From Bacteroidaceae bacterium (GTDB lineage: Bacteria > Bacteroidota > Bacteroidia > Bacteroidales > Bacteroidaceae): a stretch of DNA of 64,000 nt. Under the pieces are notes generated by a model. The model worked only from the letters and a program-made list of their open reading frames with translations, did no database searches and was not told the origin of the DNA. The DNA lies in the NCBI GenBank assembly GCA_017617315.1, contig JAFZWM010000053.1, positions 1 to 64,000 on the forward strand. The letters are read 5' to 3'. Made by a program: the position numbers and the translations under genes. Of this stretch, positions 34,022 through 42,788 are shown in pieces. Within the stretch, counting starts at the first letter, position 1, and the number at the start of each line of letters is the position of its first letter.

Positions 34022-34408
34022 ATGAGAAAATATTTAATGATAGTATTGTCGGCAGCTATCGTTGCCGGATGCGTATCGAGAAACATAAAGAGACAGAAAA
34101 TCAGTGAGTTTGCCGAACAGCAGAACGACCGTTGCCCTGTGCGAATTGACAAGAACAACGTGCTTGATAGCGTGGGATACGACGAGGACAAGAACGTTTT
34201 CACGTTCTACTACTCATTCGACGGCGATTTGCTAAAGCCTGATGTTCAGCAAAGAATGAAGGCTAAGATGAGGGAAAGTCTGCGAAACAGTATCGTGAAC
34301 GATGTGAGCCTGAAACCGCAGAAGGACGAGGGCGCAACGCTTCAATACAAGTTCTACGGCAACGGAAAGCTGATTATCTCCGAAACCTTCACGAAAAACG
34401 ACTATTGA
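34022..34408 (+). CDS. Small lipoprotein of unknown function
   Basis: 128 residues. Signal with lipobox VAGC (Cys17). The mature part is charged: a KRQKISEFAEQQNDRCPV start, a two-strand unit (VTFYYSFDG-type: NVFTFYYSFDGD), a basic helix (QQRMKAKMRESLRN) and a closing GNGKLIISETF strand. No family recognised. Monocistronic with a good promoter and a strong terminator. Confidence 0.75.
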   Translation: MRKYLMIVLSAAIVAGCVSRNIKRQKISEFAEQQNDRCPVRIDKNNVLDSVGYDEDKNVFTFYYSFDGDLLKPDVQQRMKAKMRESLRNSIVNDVSLKPQKDEGATLQYKFYGNGKLIISETFTKNDY

Positions 34409-34417
34409 TTCAGTAAA

Positions 34418-34467
34418 CATCAACTGCCGCCCGATGCAAGAATATCGGACGGCAGTTGATGTTTTAT
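34418..34467 (+). terminator. Intrinsic terminator after the lipoprotein
   Basis: An 18-bp stem with one mismatch (34418-34435 with 34444-34461) is followed by TTTT. Convergent with the aminotransferase gene. Confidence 0.8.
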
Positions 34468-34479
34468 AAAGCTTGAAAA

Positions 34480-35646
34480 TCAGTAAACTACATAATTCTT
34501 GAAACGTTGCAGGCCTTCGATTAGAACCGCTCTTGGGCATGCAATGTTTATGCGCACAAAGTCTATTCCCGATGTGCCGTACATCGTGCCTTCGTTCAAG
34601 TAAAGTCCTTGAGCCTGAAGAAGTTCGCTGCAAAGTTCGTCCGACGGCTTGCCAAGAACCGAGCAGTCAACCCACACTAGATATGTTCCTTCGAGCTTTG
34701 TAACCGGGAACTGAGGCAGATTGTTCTCGAAGAACTCGCACAGACACAGATAGTTGTCGTGCAGATAAGCGTTTAGCTGGTCGAGCCATTCTGCTCCCTT
34801 GCTGCTGTATGCCGCTTGCAGAGCCTCCACGCCAAACGGATTTACATCGCATACCTCGTTAATGTTGATGGCGCGGTCAACCTTTCGCCTAATCTTGTCG
34901 TTGGCAATGGTGATGTTTGCAATCTGCAATCCGGCAATGTTGAATGCCTTGCTTGGCGATGTGCACACGACGCAGTTGTCAAGAATCTCGGGCGAGATAG
35001 ATGCGAACGGAGTGTAGCGGTGTCCCGGCATCACAAGCTCACAATGGATTTCGTCGGCAATGACGAAGACATCGTTCTTAAGGCATATTTCGCCTATGCG
35101 GACAAGCTCGTCGCGCGTCCAGACGCGTCCGGCTGGGTTATGAGGGTTGCACAGTATCATCACCGTTGTCTTCGGGTCGGCAGTCTTCTGTTCAAGGTCG
35201 TCGAAATCAATTCTGTAAGTGCCGTCCTCGTAAATCAGTTCGTTGCAGAGAACCTCGCATCCGTTGTTCTTTATCGACGAGAAGAAGCAGTTGTAGACCG
35301 GAGTCTGCACCAGAATCTTGTCGCCCGTCTGCGTCATCGCCTTTATTATTGCCGAGATGGCAGGCACAACGCCCGATGTGTAGATAATCCATTCCTTCTG
35401 CATCAGCCAGTTGTGGCGGTGTACGAACCAGTTTGTAATGGCATCGTAATAGCTGTCGGGCACGGCAGTGTAGCCAAATACGCCGTGAGCCACCCTCTGC
35501 TGAAGTCGTTCAATAATATAAGGTGATGTCCTGAAATCCATGTCGGCAACCCACATAGGCAGAAAGTTCTCCTTGTCCGAAACGTCCCACTTGTATGAGT
35601 TTGTGCCGCGTCTGTTCACTATCTCGTCAAAATTGTATGTCTCCAT
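34480..35646 (-). CDS. MalY/PatB-type PLP-dependent C-S lyase or aminotransferase
   Basis: 388 residues from METYNFDEIVNRRGTNSYKWD (35646); the frame begins 12 codons earlier but those codons approach the promoter. Fold type I motifs: LPMWVADMDFRTSP (typical of MalY/PatB), CNPHNPAGRVW, VIADEIHCELV, PLP lysine in TSPSKAFNIAGLQ and C-terminal FVRINIACPR. Family members cleave cystathionine or cysteine to pyruvate, ammonia and thiol. Length is typical (about 390). Monocistronic. Confidence 0.9.
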   Translation of the reverse strand: METYNFDEIVNRRGTNSYKWDVSDKENFLPMWVADMDFRTSPYIIERLQQRVAHGVFGYTAVPDSYYDAITNWFVHRHNWLMQKEWIIYTSGVVPAISAIIKAMTQTGDKILVQTPVYNCFFSSIKNNGCEVLCNELIYEDGTYRIDFDDLEQKTADPKTTVMILCNPHNPAGRVWTRDELVRIGEICLKNDVFVIADEIHCELVMPGHRYTPFASISPEILDNCVVCTSPSKAFNIAGLQIANITIANDKIRRKVDRAININEVCDVNPFGVEALQAAYSSKGAEWLDQLNAYLHDNYLCLCEFFENNLPQFPVTKLEGTYLVWVDCSVLGKPSDELCSELLQAQGLYLNEGTMYGTSGIDFVRINIACPRAVLIEGLQRFKNYVVY

Positions 35647-35679
35647 ATAATGATTGGTGAAAAATGTTATAGCAATGGA

Positions 35680-35710
35680 CAAAGATAGTCAATGTTTGTC
35701 TCATCTGCAA
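35680..35710 (-). promoter_or_regulatory. Promoter of the MalY/PatB-type gene
   Basis: TATCTTTG on the minus strand (35687-35680) with a CTTG about 19 nt upstream. Confidence 0.55.
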
Positions 35711-35721
35711 GTTTATTCAAA

Positions 35722-35849
35722 CAATTGACAGTTTCCTTTAGTTGAAAATTGAAAGTTGAAAATTCGTATCAAGGTAGATTTTACATTGAGGCAAGTAAGG
35801 GGTTGGTAAGTGGATAGTAAGGGGATAGGTTCGACAAAACGAGTAAGAG
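35722..35849. repeat. Second copy of the AT-rich leader plus a short 11-bp array
   Basis: CAATTGACAGTTTCCTTTAG, then GAAAATTGAAAGTTGAAAAT and ATCAAGGTAGATTTTACATT as at 4900-4941, followed by units gtaaggggttg (35795), gtaagtggata (35806), gtaaggggata (35817) and ggttcgacaaa (35828). Further AATTGACAGTT-type sequence follows to about 35920. No gene is supported between 35690 and 36288. Confidence 0.75.
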
Positions 35850-36077
35850 ACAGTTGACAATTTACAATTTTGTGAGTTGAAAGTTGAGAAAGTTGAAACT
35901 TTTTAATTGACAGTTCATGATTCAAAATCCCCGAGGACTTATAAAGGACAATTGTGACTCAAAATATCCCTTTGGTAAATACAAAATAGCGTCAAGGTAC
36001 GATAAATGTATAGGATGGGTAGGTTGAAAGTTTAGAATCCTTCTTCCCAAAATAAGCTGCCGGCGTTCGTGAAAAAT

Positions 36078-36110
36078 CCCGAACGAATCCCGAAGGCATC
36101 CCGAAGGAAT
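36078..36110. repeat. Three 11-bp units of the CCCGAACGAAT family
   Basis: cccgaacgaat (36078-36088), cccgaaggcat (36089-36099), cccgaaggaat (36100-36110). The first two match 20220-20241 exactly. Confidence 0.8.
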
Positions 36111-36253
36111 GTGGCATCTTGTATAACTCCAGAAGTACTTGTTTGTTGACGGAAACAAAAATACATGGAGCGTTGGTATATTGTTTTGATAAACTTGACT
36201 AAAAAGTATCGAAACCAAATAAAAATTGTGTATGAGAAAAAGAGTTTTGTCCG

Positions 36254-36261
36254 TATATTTG
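36254..36261 (+). promoter_or_regulatory. Bacteroidales -7 element for the galactosidase operon
   Basis: TATATTTG, 27 bp before the ATG at 36289. No -33 box at the usual distance. Confidence 0.6.
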
Positions 36262-36288
36262 CAATACCTTTTTCTAAAATCATAAAAA

Positions 36289-38484
36289 ATGAAAAAAAGA
36301 ATAGTTTTATCGGTGGCACTGATGCTGTCATTGTCGGCTTTTGCCGATGTGCTAAACATCTCAACACCAAGGACAACGCTTCTTCTTCAGGCCGACAAAT
36401 CGGACGAACTGAAGGTTATTTACTACGGTGCAAAACTCTCTGATGCCGATGCCAAGACCGTTGAGCAGACGGCAAAGGACAGGTTTGCCGCATATCCCGT
36501 ATATGGCATGAACGGAGCCGATGAGGCCGCTCTTTCTGTGCTACATGCCGACGGAAACATGAGCCTTCAGATGGCAGTGCAGAGCACCGAGACAAAGAAA
36601 GACGGTGATGCCAGAATAACCGTCGTAAAGATGAAAGACCGCGTGTATCCGTTCTTCGTTAACGTGTATTACAAGGCTTACGATAACGTTGATATGATTG
36701 AGACGTGGACTGAAATTTCGCATCAGGAAAAGAAGAACGTCGATTTGCAGAAGTTCCTTTCGGGCTCGCTGCCTATCCGCCGCGGCGATGTGTGGATTTC
36801 GTCGCTCTATGGCTCGTGGGCAAACGAGGCGCGCCTCTGTCAAGAGCCTCTCACGCCCGGCGTTAAGATGATAAAGAACAAGGATGCCGTGCGGAACGCT
36901 CATCTGGCTCATGCCGAGGTGATGTTCTCGCTCGACGGAAAGCCGAACGAAACACGGGGAAGAGTAATCGGCGCGGCTCTCTGCTATCCCGGCGCATACA
37001 AGCTGTATGTCGATACCGGCGATGGCGAGTATCACCGCTTCTTTGCCGGAATGAACGAGGAAAACTCGACCTACCATCTGAAGAAGGGCGAGGTCTTCAC
37101 GACTCCGGCCTTGGCTCTTACTTATTCGGAAGAAGGACTGAGCGGTGCAAGCCGTAACTTCCACAAGTGGGGTAGAAAGTACAGACTGGCTCACGGCGAC
37201 AAGGAACGCCGCATCTTGCTTAACAGTTGGGAAGGCGTCTATTTCAGCATAAACGAAGAGGGCATGGACCAGATGATGGGCGACATCGCCGGAATGGGCG
37301 GCGAGCTCTTTGTGATGGACGACGGCTGGTTTGGCGACAAATATCCGCGCAACATAGATAATTCGAGTCTTGGCGACTGGGGGGTAGACAAGCGCAAGCT
37401 TCCAAACGGCATAGGTAATCTGGTTAAGTGTGCCGACAAGAAAGGCATCTCGTTCGGCATCTGGATTGAGCCGGAGATGACCAATAACAAGAGCGAGCTC
37501 TACGAGAAGCATCCCGACTGGATTGTCAAGGCTCCGGGACGCGAGGCTACATGCGGACGAGGCGGAACACAGCTCGTTCTGGATATGTCGAACCCTGTGG
37601 TTCAGGACTTTGTGTTCAAGGTCGTTGACGACTTGATGACCGAGAATCCTCGAATCAGCTACATAAAATGGGATGCAAACATGAGCATCGTAAACCACGG
37701 CTCAAGCTATCTGAGCAAGGACAACCAGAGCCATCTGTTCATCGAGTATATACGCGGCTTGGAGAAGACTTGCCAGAGAATACGCGCCAAGTATCCCGAC
37801 CTCACTATTCAGAACTGCTCGAGCGGCGGCGGACGAGTAAACTGGGGCTTGATGCCTTATTTCGACGAGTTCTGGGTGAGCGACAATACCGACGCGCTCC
37901 AGCGCATCTTCATGCAGTGGGGCACATCGTACTTCTTCCCGTCAATAGCCATGGGGCAGCACATCGGAAACTCGCCGTCGCATCAGACATTCCGAACCAT
38001 TCCGCTGAAATACAGAATAGACGTGGCGATGACAGGTCGTCTTGGCATGGAACTTCAGCCTAAGAATCTTAGCGACGAGGAGAAGAAACTATGCCGCAAT
38101 GCCATTGCCGAGTACAAGACAATACGCCCTGTCGTGCAGTTCGGCGACTTGTACCGTCTTGTTTCGCCTTACGACAACAAGAACGTGGCTTCGCTTATGT
38201 ATGTAACCGAGCAGAAAGACAAGGCGGTGTTCTTCTGGTACAAGCTCGTACACATGATGAACGAGCATCTGCCGCGCGTGCAGATGGCTGGTCTCGACCC
38301 TTCGCGCATGTACAAGGTTCACGAGCTGAACAGGATTGACAACGAGCCTCTGCCGTTCGAAGGCAAGTCGTTCAGCGGAGCATATCTTATGAGCAACGGA
38401 CTTGAGATTCCGTACAAGCATAATGTTGATTATCACAAGAATACAAGCTGGTCGAGCCGCGTCCTTGTGCTCGAGGCAGAATAG
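36289..38484 (+). CDS. Alpha-galactosidase, GH36
   Basis: 731 residues with a Sec signal peptide (MKKRIVLSVALMLSLSAFA). Releases terminal alpha-1,6-galactose from melibiose, raffinose-type sugars or galactomannan. N-terminal beta-supersandwich, then the (beta/alpha)8 barrel with MDDGWFG, GIWIEPEM, the nucleophile Asp462 in YIKWDANMS, CSSGGGR and the acid/base Asp532 in VSDNTDALQR. Full length for the family. First gene of a three-glycosidase operon (GH36-GH2-GH27), with the next start 93 bp downstream. Confidence 0.95.
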   Translation: MKKRIVLSVALMLSLSAFADVLNISTPRTTLLLQADKSDELKVIYYGAKLSDADAKTVEQTAKDRFAAYPVYGMNGADEAALSVLHADGNMSLQMAVQSTETKKDGDARITVVKMKDRVYPFFVNVYYKAYDNVDMIETWTEISHQEKKNVDLQKFLSGSLPIRRGDVWISSLYGSWANEARLCQEPLTPGVKMIKNKDAVRNAHLAHAEVMFSLDGKPNETRGRVIGAALCYPGAYKLYVDTGDGEYHRFFAGMNEENSTYHLKKGEVFTTPALALTYSEEGLSGASRNFHKWGRKYRLAHGDKERRILLNSWEGVYFSINEEGMDQMMGDIAGMGGELFVMDDGWFGDKYPRNIDNSSLGDWGVDKRKLPNGIGNLVKCADKKGISFGIWIEPEMTNNKSELYEKHPDWIVKAPGREATCGRGGTQLVLDMSNPVVQDFVFKVVDDLMTENPRISYIKWDANMSIVNHGSSYLSKDNQSHLFIEYIRGLEKTCQRIRAKYPDLTIQNCSSGGGRVNWGLMPYFDEFWVSDNTDALQRIFMQWGTSYFFPSIAMGQHIGNSPSHQTFRTIPLKYRIDVAMTGRLGMELQPKNLSDEEKKLCRNAIAEYKTIRPVVQFGDLYRLVSPYDNKNVASLMYVTEQKDKAVFFWYKLVHMMNEHLPRVQMAGLDPSRMYKVHELNRIDNEPLPFEGKSFSGAYLMSNGLEIPYKHNVDYHKNTSWSSRVLVLEAE

Positions 38485-38577
38485 ATATTTTTTTGATTAA
38501 AACGAAGTTGCGCACGGTCGGGCATATTCAGTCTCCGGCGTGTGCAACTTTCGTCTGCAAAACCTTTATACAAATAA

Positions 38578-41013
38578 ATGAGACTAAGATTTTTATTGAT
38601 AATAGCACTTTTTGCTAACGTCGGATTGATGCAGGCGCAGAAAACTCCGCGCGAGACCATCCGTCTTGACAAAGGCTGGAAGTTTGCCTTCGGAAATGCT
38701 GCCGACCCAAAGAAGGATTTCGGCTGCGGAACAGAATATTTCAACTACCTTACAAAGGCGAATTCTATTCACAATCAAGGACCTTATATCCTGAAGTTCG
38801 ACGATTCTGCGTGGCAAGACGTGCAGATTCCGCACGACTGGGTTGCGGCGTTGCCATACGCTTCGGAGGCAAGCCATTCGCACGGCTACAAGACCGTTGG
38901 CTGGAAGTATCCCGAAACGAGCGTGGGCTGGTACAGAAAAACAGTCAGAATAGACAACTGCGATTTGGGCAAGCGTCTTGTGCTGCGTTTCGACGGCATT
39001 TTCCGCAATTCGCAAGTGTGGTTCAACGGATTTTATATGGGCACAGAGCCGAGCGGATATGCCACTCAGGTTTACGACATAACGCCGTACGTTAATTATG
39101 GTGGCGACAATCTCATCTGCGTCCGTGCCGATGCCTCGCTCGAGGAAGGTTGGTTTTACGAGGGCGCAGGAATCTATCGCGATGTGTGGCTCGACAAGTC
39201 TGCCGAGGTCAGCGTTGCGCCTTTCGGCACATTCGTCTATGCAACTCTTCAGCAGCCTTATTCCGAGGCGGCTTTGACGGTAGAGACTGAAATCTTCAAT
39301 GGCGGTTTGAAGGCGGCCCGTTGCGAAGTGCGCCAGCGTCTGCTCGATGCTGATGGCAACGAGGTGGCAAAAAGCGAACCGTCGTCGCTCAGTCTTAAAG
39401 CGAAGCAGACATCAGCCTGCAAACAGAGCCTTTCGGTTAGCAAGCCGCATCTGTGGAGCACCGCCGACCCTTATCTCTACAAGGTCGAAACAACCATTCT
39501 GCAAGATGGCAAGGTGGTTGATGAATATCTTGCTACGACAGGTATTCGCCACATCGCCTTCGATGCCGAAAAAGGCTTTCTGCTTAACGGCAGACAACTT
39601 AAATTGAAGGGCGTGAACATGCACCAAGACCATGCCGGCGTTGGCTCGGCTATTCCTGATGCTTTGCAGGCATGGCGCATAAAGCAACTGAAGAAATTCG
39701 GCTGCAACGCTTATCGGGCATCGCACAACCCAATTACTCCCGCCGTGCTCGATGTGTGCGACCGCGAGGGCATTCTCGTCATCGACGAAAACCGACTTAT
39801 GGGCATCAACGAAGAGCATCTCCGTCTGCTCGAACGCATGATAAAGCGCGACCGCAACCATCCGTCTGTCATCCTCTGGAGCGACGGAAATGAGGAGTGG
39901 GGCTTGGAGAACAACATTCAGGGCACTCGTCTTGCCGAGGCCATGCGCGAGTACACACGACTTTTCGACCCAACACGACCAAGCACCGTGGCAAACGCCG
40001 GCGGAACGGAGCTGATAAAGGGACTTGATGTTGTTGGATTCAACTACATTGTGCAGAACGATGTTGATAACCGCAAGAAGGCGAATCCGTCGTGGCGTAT
40101 TGTCGGAACGGAAGAGACGACTGGCTGCGGAACTCGCGGCTGCTATTTTGAGTCGGACAAATTTCCGGGCAGAATGGTCAGCTGCAACCGTTCGGGACGG
40201 ACATACGAGGTTGAAAACGTGATAGAACGCGGATGGAAGTTCTACGACGAACGTCCGTGGGGCGCGGGACTGTTCTACTGGACTGGCTTCGACTATCGCG
40301 GAGAGCCTAATCCGCTCTCTTATCCGGCAACCGACTCGGAATTCGGCATTCTCGACTATTGTGGATTTTGGAAAGATGAGGCTTGGTATCTGAAATCGTG
40401 GTGGACCGACGAGCCTACGCTTCACATCTTTCCGCATTGGAATCTGCAAGGCCACGAAGGCGAAGAAATCGACCTTTGGGCTTACAGCAACTGCGACGAG
40501 GTTGAACTCACCGTTAATGGCAAGAAGCTTGGCAGACAGAAGATGCCTAAAAACGGTCATCTGAAATGGAAAGCCGTCTATCAGCCCGGTCGCGTTGTGG
40601 CTGTTGGCTACAAGAACGGCAAGCGCATCATGACCGAAACCATAGAGACCACAAAGCCAGCAACGAAGATTGTGCTGAAGTCCGACCGCCAGACGATTAC
40701 GGCAGACGGCAGAGACTTGGCTGTTATCACCGTTGAGGTACAGGATGCCAAAGGCAGAATTGTGCCCGATGCTTGTCCGATGCTGAATTTCAGTCTGAAC
40801 GGTGATGCGCGCATCTTGGGCGTCGGCAACGGCGACCCGATGTATCTCGGAGCCGACCATCCGAAGGAGAAGGACTGCAAATCGTTCAGCATTCTAGCAT
40901 TCAACGGCTTGGCTCAGATTCTGGTGCAGGGTGCGGAAACGCCTTCAGCAATCACCCTCGGTTGCAGTTCCGACGGACTGAAATCGGCGAACATCATCGT
41001 AAATTCAAAATAA
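38578..41013 (+). CDS. Beta-galactosidase-like GH2 enzyme
   Basis: 811 residues with a signal peptide ending near MQAQ. GH2 order: sugar-binding domain (IPHDWVAALP, VGWYRKTV, NGFYMGTEPSGY), Ig-like linker, TIM barrel (LKGVNMHQDHAGVG, RASHNP) with acid/base Glu near 439 in WSDGNEEWG and a probable nucleophile Glu near 512 in IVGTEETTG, then DUF4982-like and Ig-like C-terminal domains. Substrate cannot be fixed; the alpha-galactosidase neighbours suggest galactose-containing plant glycans. The next gene starts 9 bp after its stop. Confidence 0.88.
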   Translation: MRLRFLLIIALFANVGLMQAQKTPRETIRLDKGWKFAFGNAADPKKDFGCGTEYFNYLTKANSIHNQGPYILKFDDSAWQDVQIPHDWVAALPYASEASHSHGYKTVGWKYPETSVGWYRKTVRIDNCDLGKRLVLRFDGIFRNSQVWFNGFYMGTEPSGYATQVYDITPYVNYGGDNLICVRADASLEEGWFYEGAGIYRDVWLDKSAEVSVAPFGTFVYATLQQPYSEAALTVETEIFNGGLKAARCEVRQRLLDADGNEVAKSEPSSLSLKAKQTSACKQSLSVSKPHLWSTADPYLYKVETTILQDGKVVDEYLATTGIRHIAFDAEKGFLLNGRQLKLKGVNMHQDHAGVGSAIPDALQAWRIKQLKKFGCNAYRASHNPITPAVLDVCDREGILVIDENRLMGINEEHLRLLERMIKRDRNHPSVILWSDGNEEWGLENNIQGTRLAEAMREYTRLFDPTRPSTVANAGGTELIKGLDVVGFNYIVQNDVDNRKKANPSWRIVGTEETTGCGTRGCYFESDKFPGRMVSCNRSGRTYEVENVIERGWKFYDERPWGAGLFYWTGFDYRGEPNPLSYPATDSEFGILDYCGFWKDEAWYLKSWWTDEPTLHIFPHWNLQGHEGEEIDLWAYSNCDEVELTVNGKKLGRQKMPKNGHLKWKAVYQPGRVVAVGYKNGKRIMTETIETTKPATKIVLKSDRQTITADGRDLAVITVEVQDAKGRIVPDACPMLNFSLNGDARILGVGNGDPMYLGADHPKEKDCKSFSILAFNGLAQILVQGAETPSAITLGCSSDGLKSANIIVNSK

Positions 41014-41022
41014 ACAAATATC

Positions 41023-42258
41023 ATGAAAATAATCAGAAAAATAGCCTTAGCGGGCACACTCTTCGTCATGACGGCAATGCCGGCGATGGCGCAGAAATGG
41101 GAGAAACTGGCCGACAAGCCGCAGATGGGGTGGAGCACTTGGAACAAGTTTCAGGGCAATATCTCCGAAGATATAATAAAGGGAATTGCCGATGTGATGG
41201 CTGAGAGCGGCTTGCGCGATGCAGGCTACACCTATATCAACATCGACGACTGCTGGCACGGACAGCGCGACGAAAACGGTTTCATTCAGGCCGATGCCAA
41301 GAAGTTTCCGAACGGAATGAAGGCGGTGGTCGATTATGTTCATTCAAAGGGCTTGAAACTCGGAATCTACAGCGATGCCGGAACAAACACTTGCGCCAAT
41401 ATGCCCGGCTCGCTCGGACATGAGTATCAGGATGCCATACAGTATGCCCGCTGGGGCGTCGACTATCTGAAGTACGACTGGTGCAACACCGAGAACGTAA
41501 ACCCTCGCGGAGCATATCAGCTTATAAGCGATGCGCTCAGGGCTGCCGGACGCCCAATCTTCCTTAGCATGTGCGAGTGGGGAAACAGCCGTCCTTGGCG
41601 GTGGGCGCGCGAAATCGGTCATTCGTGGCGCACTACTCCCGACATCTGGTGCAATTTCGACTCTCTGCGCGTGTTCCCGGGCTACACTCAGTTTGGCGTT
41701 ATGCAGTGCATTCAGTATAACGATACGCTGCGCCAGTATGCCGGCAAGGGCTATTGGAACGACCCCGACATGCTCGAGGTTGGCAATGGCATGACCGAGA
41801 ACGAAGACCGCGCGCACTTTACCATGTGGTGCATGATGGCGAGTCCGCTTATTCTGGGCAACGACCTGCGCTCAATGAGCGAGGCAACGCGCAACATCAT
41901 CCTTAACAAGGAGATGATTGCCGTAGACCAAGACACGCTCGGCGTTCAGGGATTGCATTATTGCGACCGCGACGGACTTCAGTTCTGGTTCAAGCCGCTG
42001 GCTGGTGGCGACTGGGCGTTCACAATCCTCAACCCTACGCGCAGCGACATCTCTTATCAGCTTAACTGGCAGGATTTCAATCTAACGGATAAGGAGGTGA
42101 GCAAGCTGAGCACCGATTTCAGCACGAAGGTCTACAAGGTCTACAACCTCTGGACTCACAAGGCCGAGGGCAAGACATCGCTCAAGAACAAGGCCGACCG
42201 CAAGCTGCTGGTAAAGAGCCGCGATGTTATTTCGTATAGGCTGATAGCCGGAAAATAA
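41023..42258 (+). CDS. Alpha-galactosidase, GH27
   Basis: 411 residues with a signal peptide ending AMA-Q. Motifs: PQMGWSTWNKF, INIDDCWHG, LGIYSDAG, the nucleophile Asp152 in YLKYDWCN, SMCEWG, acid/base Asp249 in WNDPDMLEVG, and the MWCMMASPLILGNDLR segment. C-terminal beta domain (WAFTILNPTRSDI) complete. A second, unrelated alpha-galactosidase next to the GH36 enzyme; the pair may differ in chain length or location. Last gene of the operon; no strong terminator seen directly after it. Confidence 0.95.
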   Translation: MKIIRKIALAGTLFVMTAMPAMAQKWEKLADKPQMGWSTWNKFQGNISEDIIKGIADVMAESGLRDAGYTYINIDDCWHGQRDENGFIQADAKKFPNGMKAVVDYVHSKGLKLGIYSDAGTNTCANMPGSLGHEYQDAIQYARWGVDYLKYDWCNTENVNPRGAYQLISDALRAAGRPIFLSMCEWGNSRPWRWAREIGHSWRTTPDIWCNFDSLRVFPGYTQFGVMQCIQYNDTLRQYAGKGYWNDPDMLEVGNGMTENEDRAHFTMWCMMASPLILGNDLRSMSEATRNIILNKEMIAVDQDTLGVQGLHYCDRDGLQFWFKPLAGGDWAFTILNPTRSDISYQLNWQDFNLTDKEVSKLSTDFSTKVYKVYNLWTHKAEGKTSLKNKADRKLLVKSRDVISYRLIAGK

Positions 42259-42339
42259 TCTTCAGAAACTACTTCAATTATATAGAATCCGAAATTCTCT
42301 TTCGGAAAGACAATCGGGCGGCTATCCAAGGAATTGGAG

Positions 42340-42570
42340 GTCGTCCGAAACTTTTTAATTCACAATTATTTTAGTTGAAACTTGAGAAATTCATAATTGA
42401 CAATTCACAATTGACAATGTCTTTTCAAGTAAACTGATAGTAAGAGTAAGCAAGGGGAAGGATATATGGTTGTGGGGGAAGTTGAAAATTGTAAATAGCC
42501 GTCTTTTCAAATTTCAATTTTCAACTCTCAACTCAATAATTGTGCATTGTCAATTGTCTTGACAGATTCC
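42340..42570. repeat. Third locus of the AATTGACAATTC / 11-bp repeat family, in inverted arrangement
   Basis: Left arm TTAGTTGAAACTTGAG, AATTGACAATTCACAATTGA; centre with degenerate 11-bp units (gtaaactgata 42429, gtaagagtaag 42440, caaggggaagg 42451); right arm AATTTTCAACTCTCAACTCA and CATTGTCAATTGTC, which is the reverse complement of the left-arm motifs. No gene supported in 42259-42640. Confidence 0.65.
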
Positions 42571-42605
42571 TTGCAAAAAAATGTCTATAATAAAGAAATA
42601 TTACA

Positions 42606-42613
42606 TATTTTTG
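42606..42613 (+). promoter_or_regulatory. Possible Bacteroidales -7 element
   Basis: TATTTTTG, upstream of the remnant at 42648 and the immunity-like gene at 42789. No -33 partner seen. Confidence 0.4.
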
Positions 42614-42647
42614 CAACCGGTAATCTTTTACAAGCATTATCATTTAA

Positions 42648-42785
42648 TATCAACAGGTTAAACACAATAGGAAAACTTGGTATAATGACAAAAATAAACT
42701 CTCGCCCGAGAAGTACAATAAAATGCTTTATCAGCTAGTACAATATAAAGATCATCCAGAAATATTAAAAGCATTAGGTTTATAG
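42648..42785 (+). pseudogene. Remnant of a gene 3' end before the double-CXXCG gene
   Basis: An open frame without a plausible start ends at TAG 42783-42785, 3 bp before the next ATG. It encodes a compact, protein-like stretch: VKHNRKTWYNDKNKLSPEKY, then NKMLYQLVQYKDHPEILKAL. The sense-like composition and its place directly before an immunity-like gene suggest the tail of a decayed partner, perhaps a toxin, but I recognise no family. Confidence 0.4.
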
Positions 42786-42788
42786 AAT

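Noticed and set aside
35922..36359. 145-residue minus-strand frame across the repeat region
   Set aside because: Made largely of the 11-bp units and AT-rich repeats, and overlaps the start of the GH36 gene.
39412..40860. 482-residue open frame on the minus strand opposite the GH2 gene
   Set aside because: Antisense shadow of a recognised glycosidase; low-complexity composition and no start context.
42547..42738. 63-residue plus-strand frame before the double-CXXCG gene
   Set aside because: Its composition is less protein-like than the other frame (42648-42785), and its start lies in the repeat arm.
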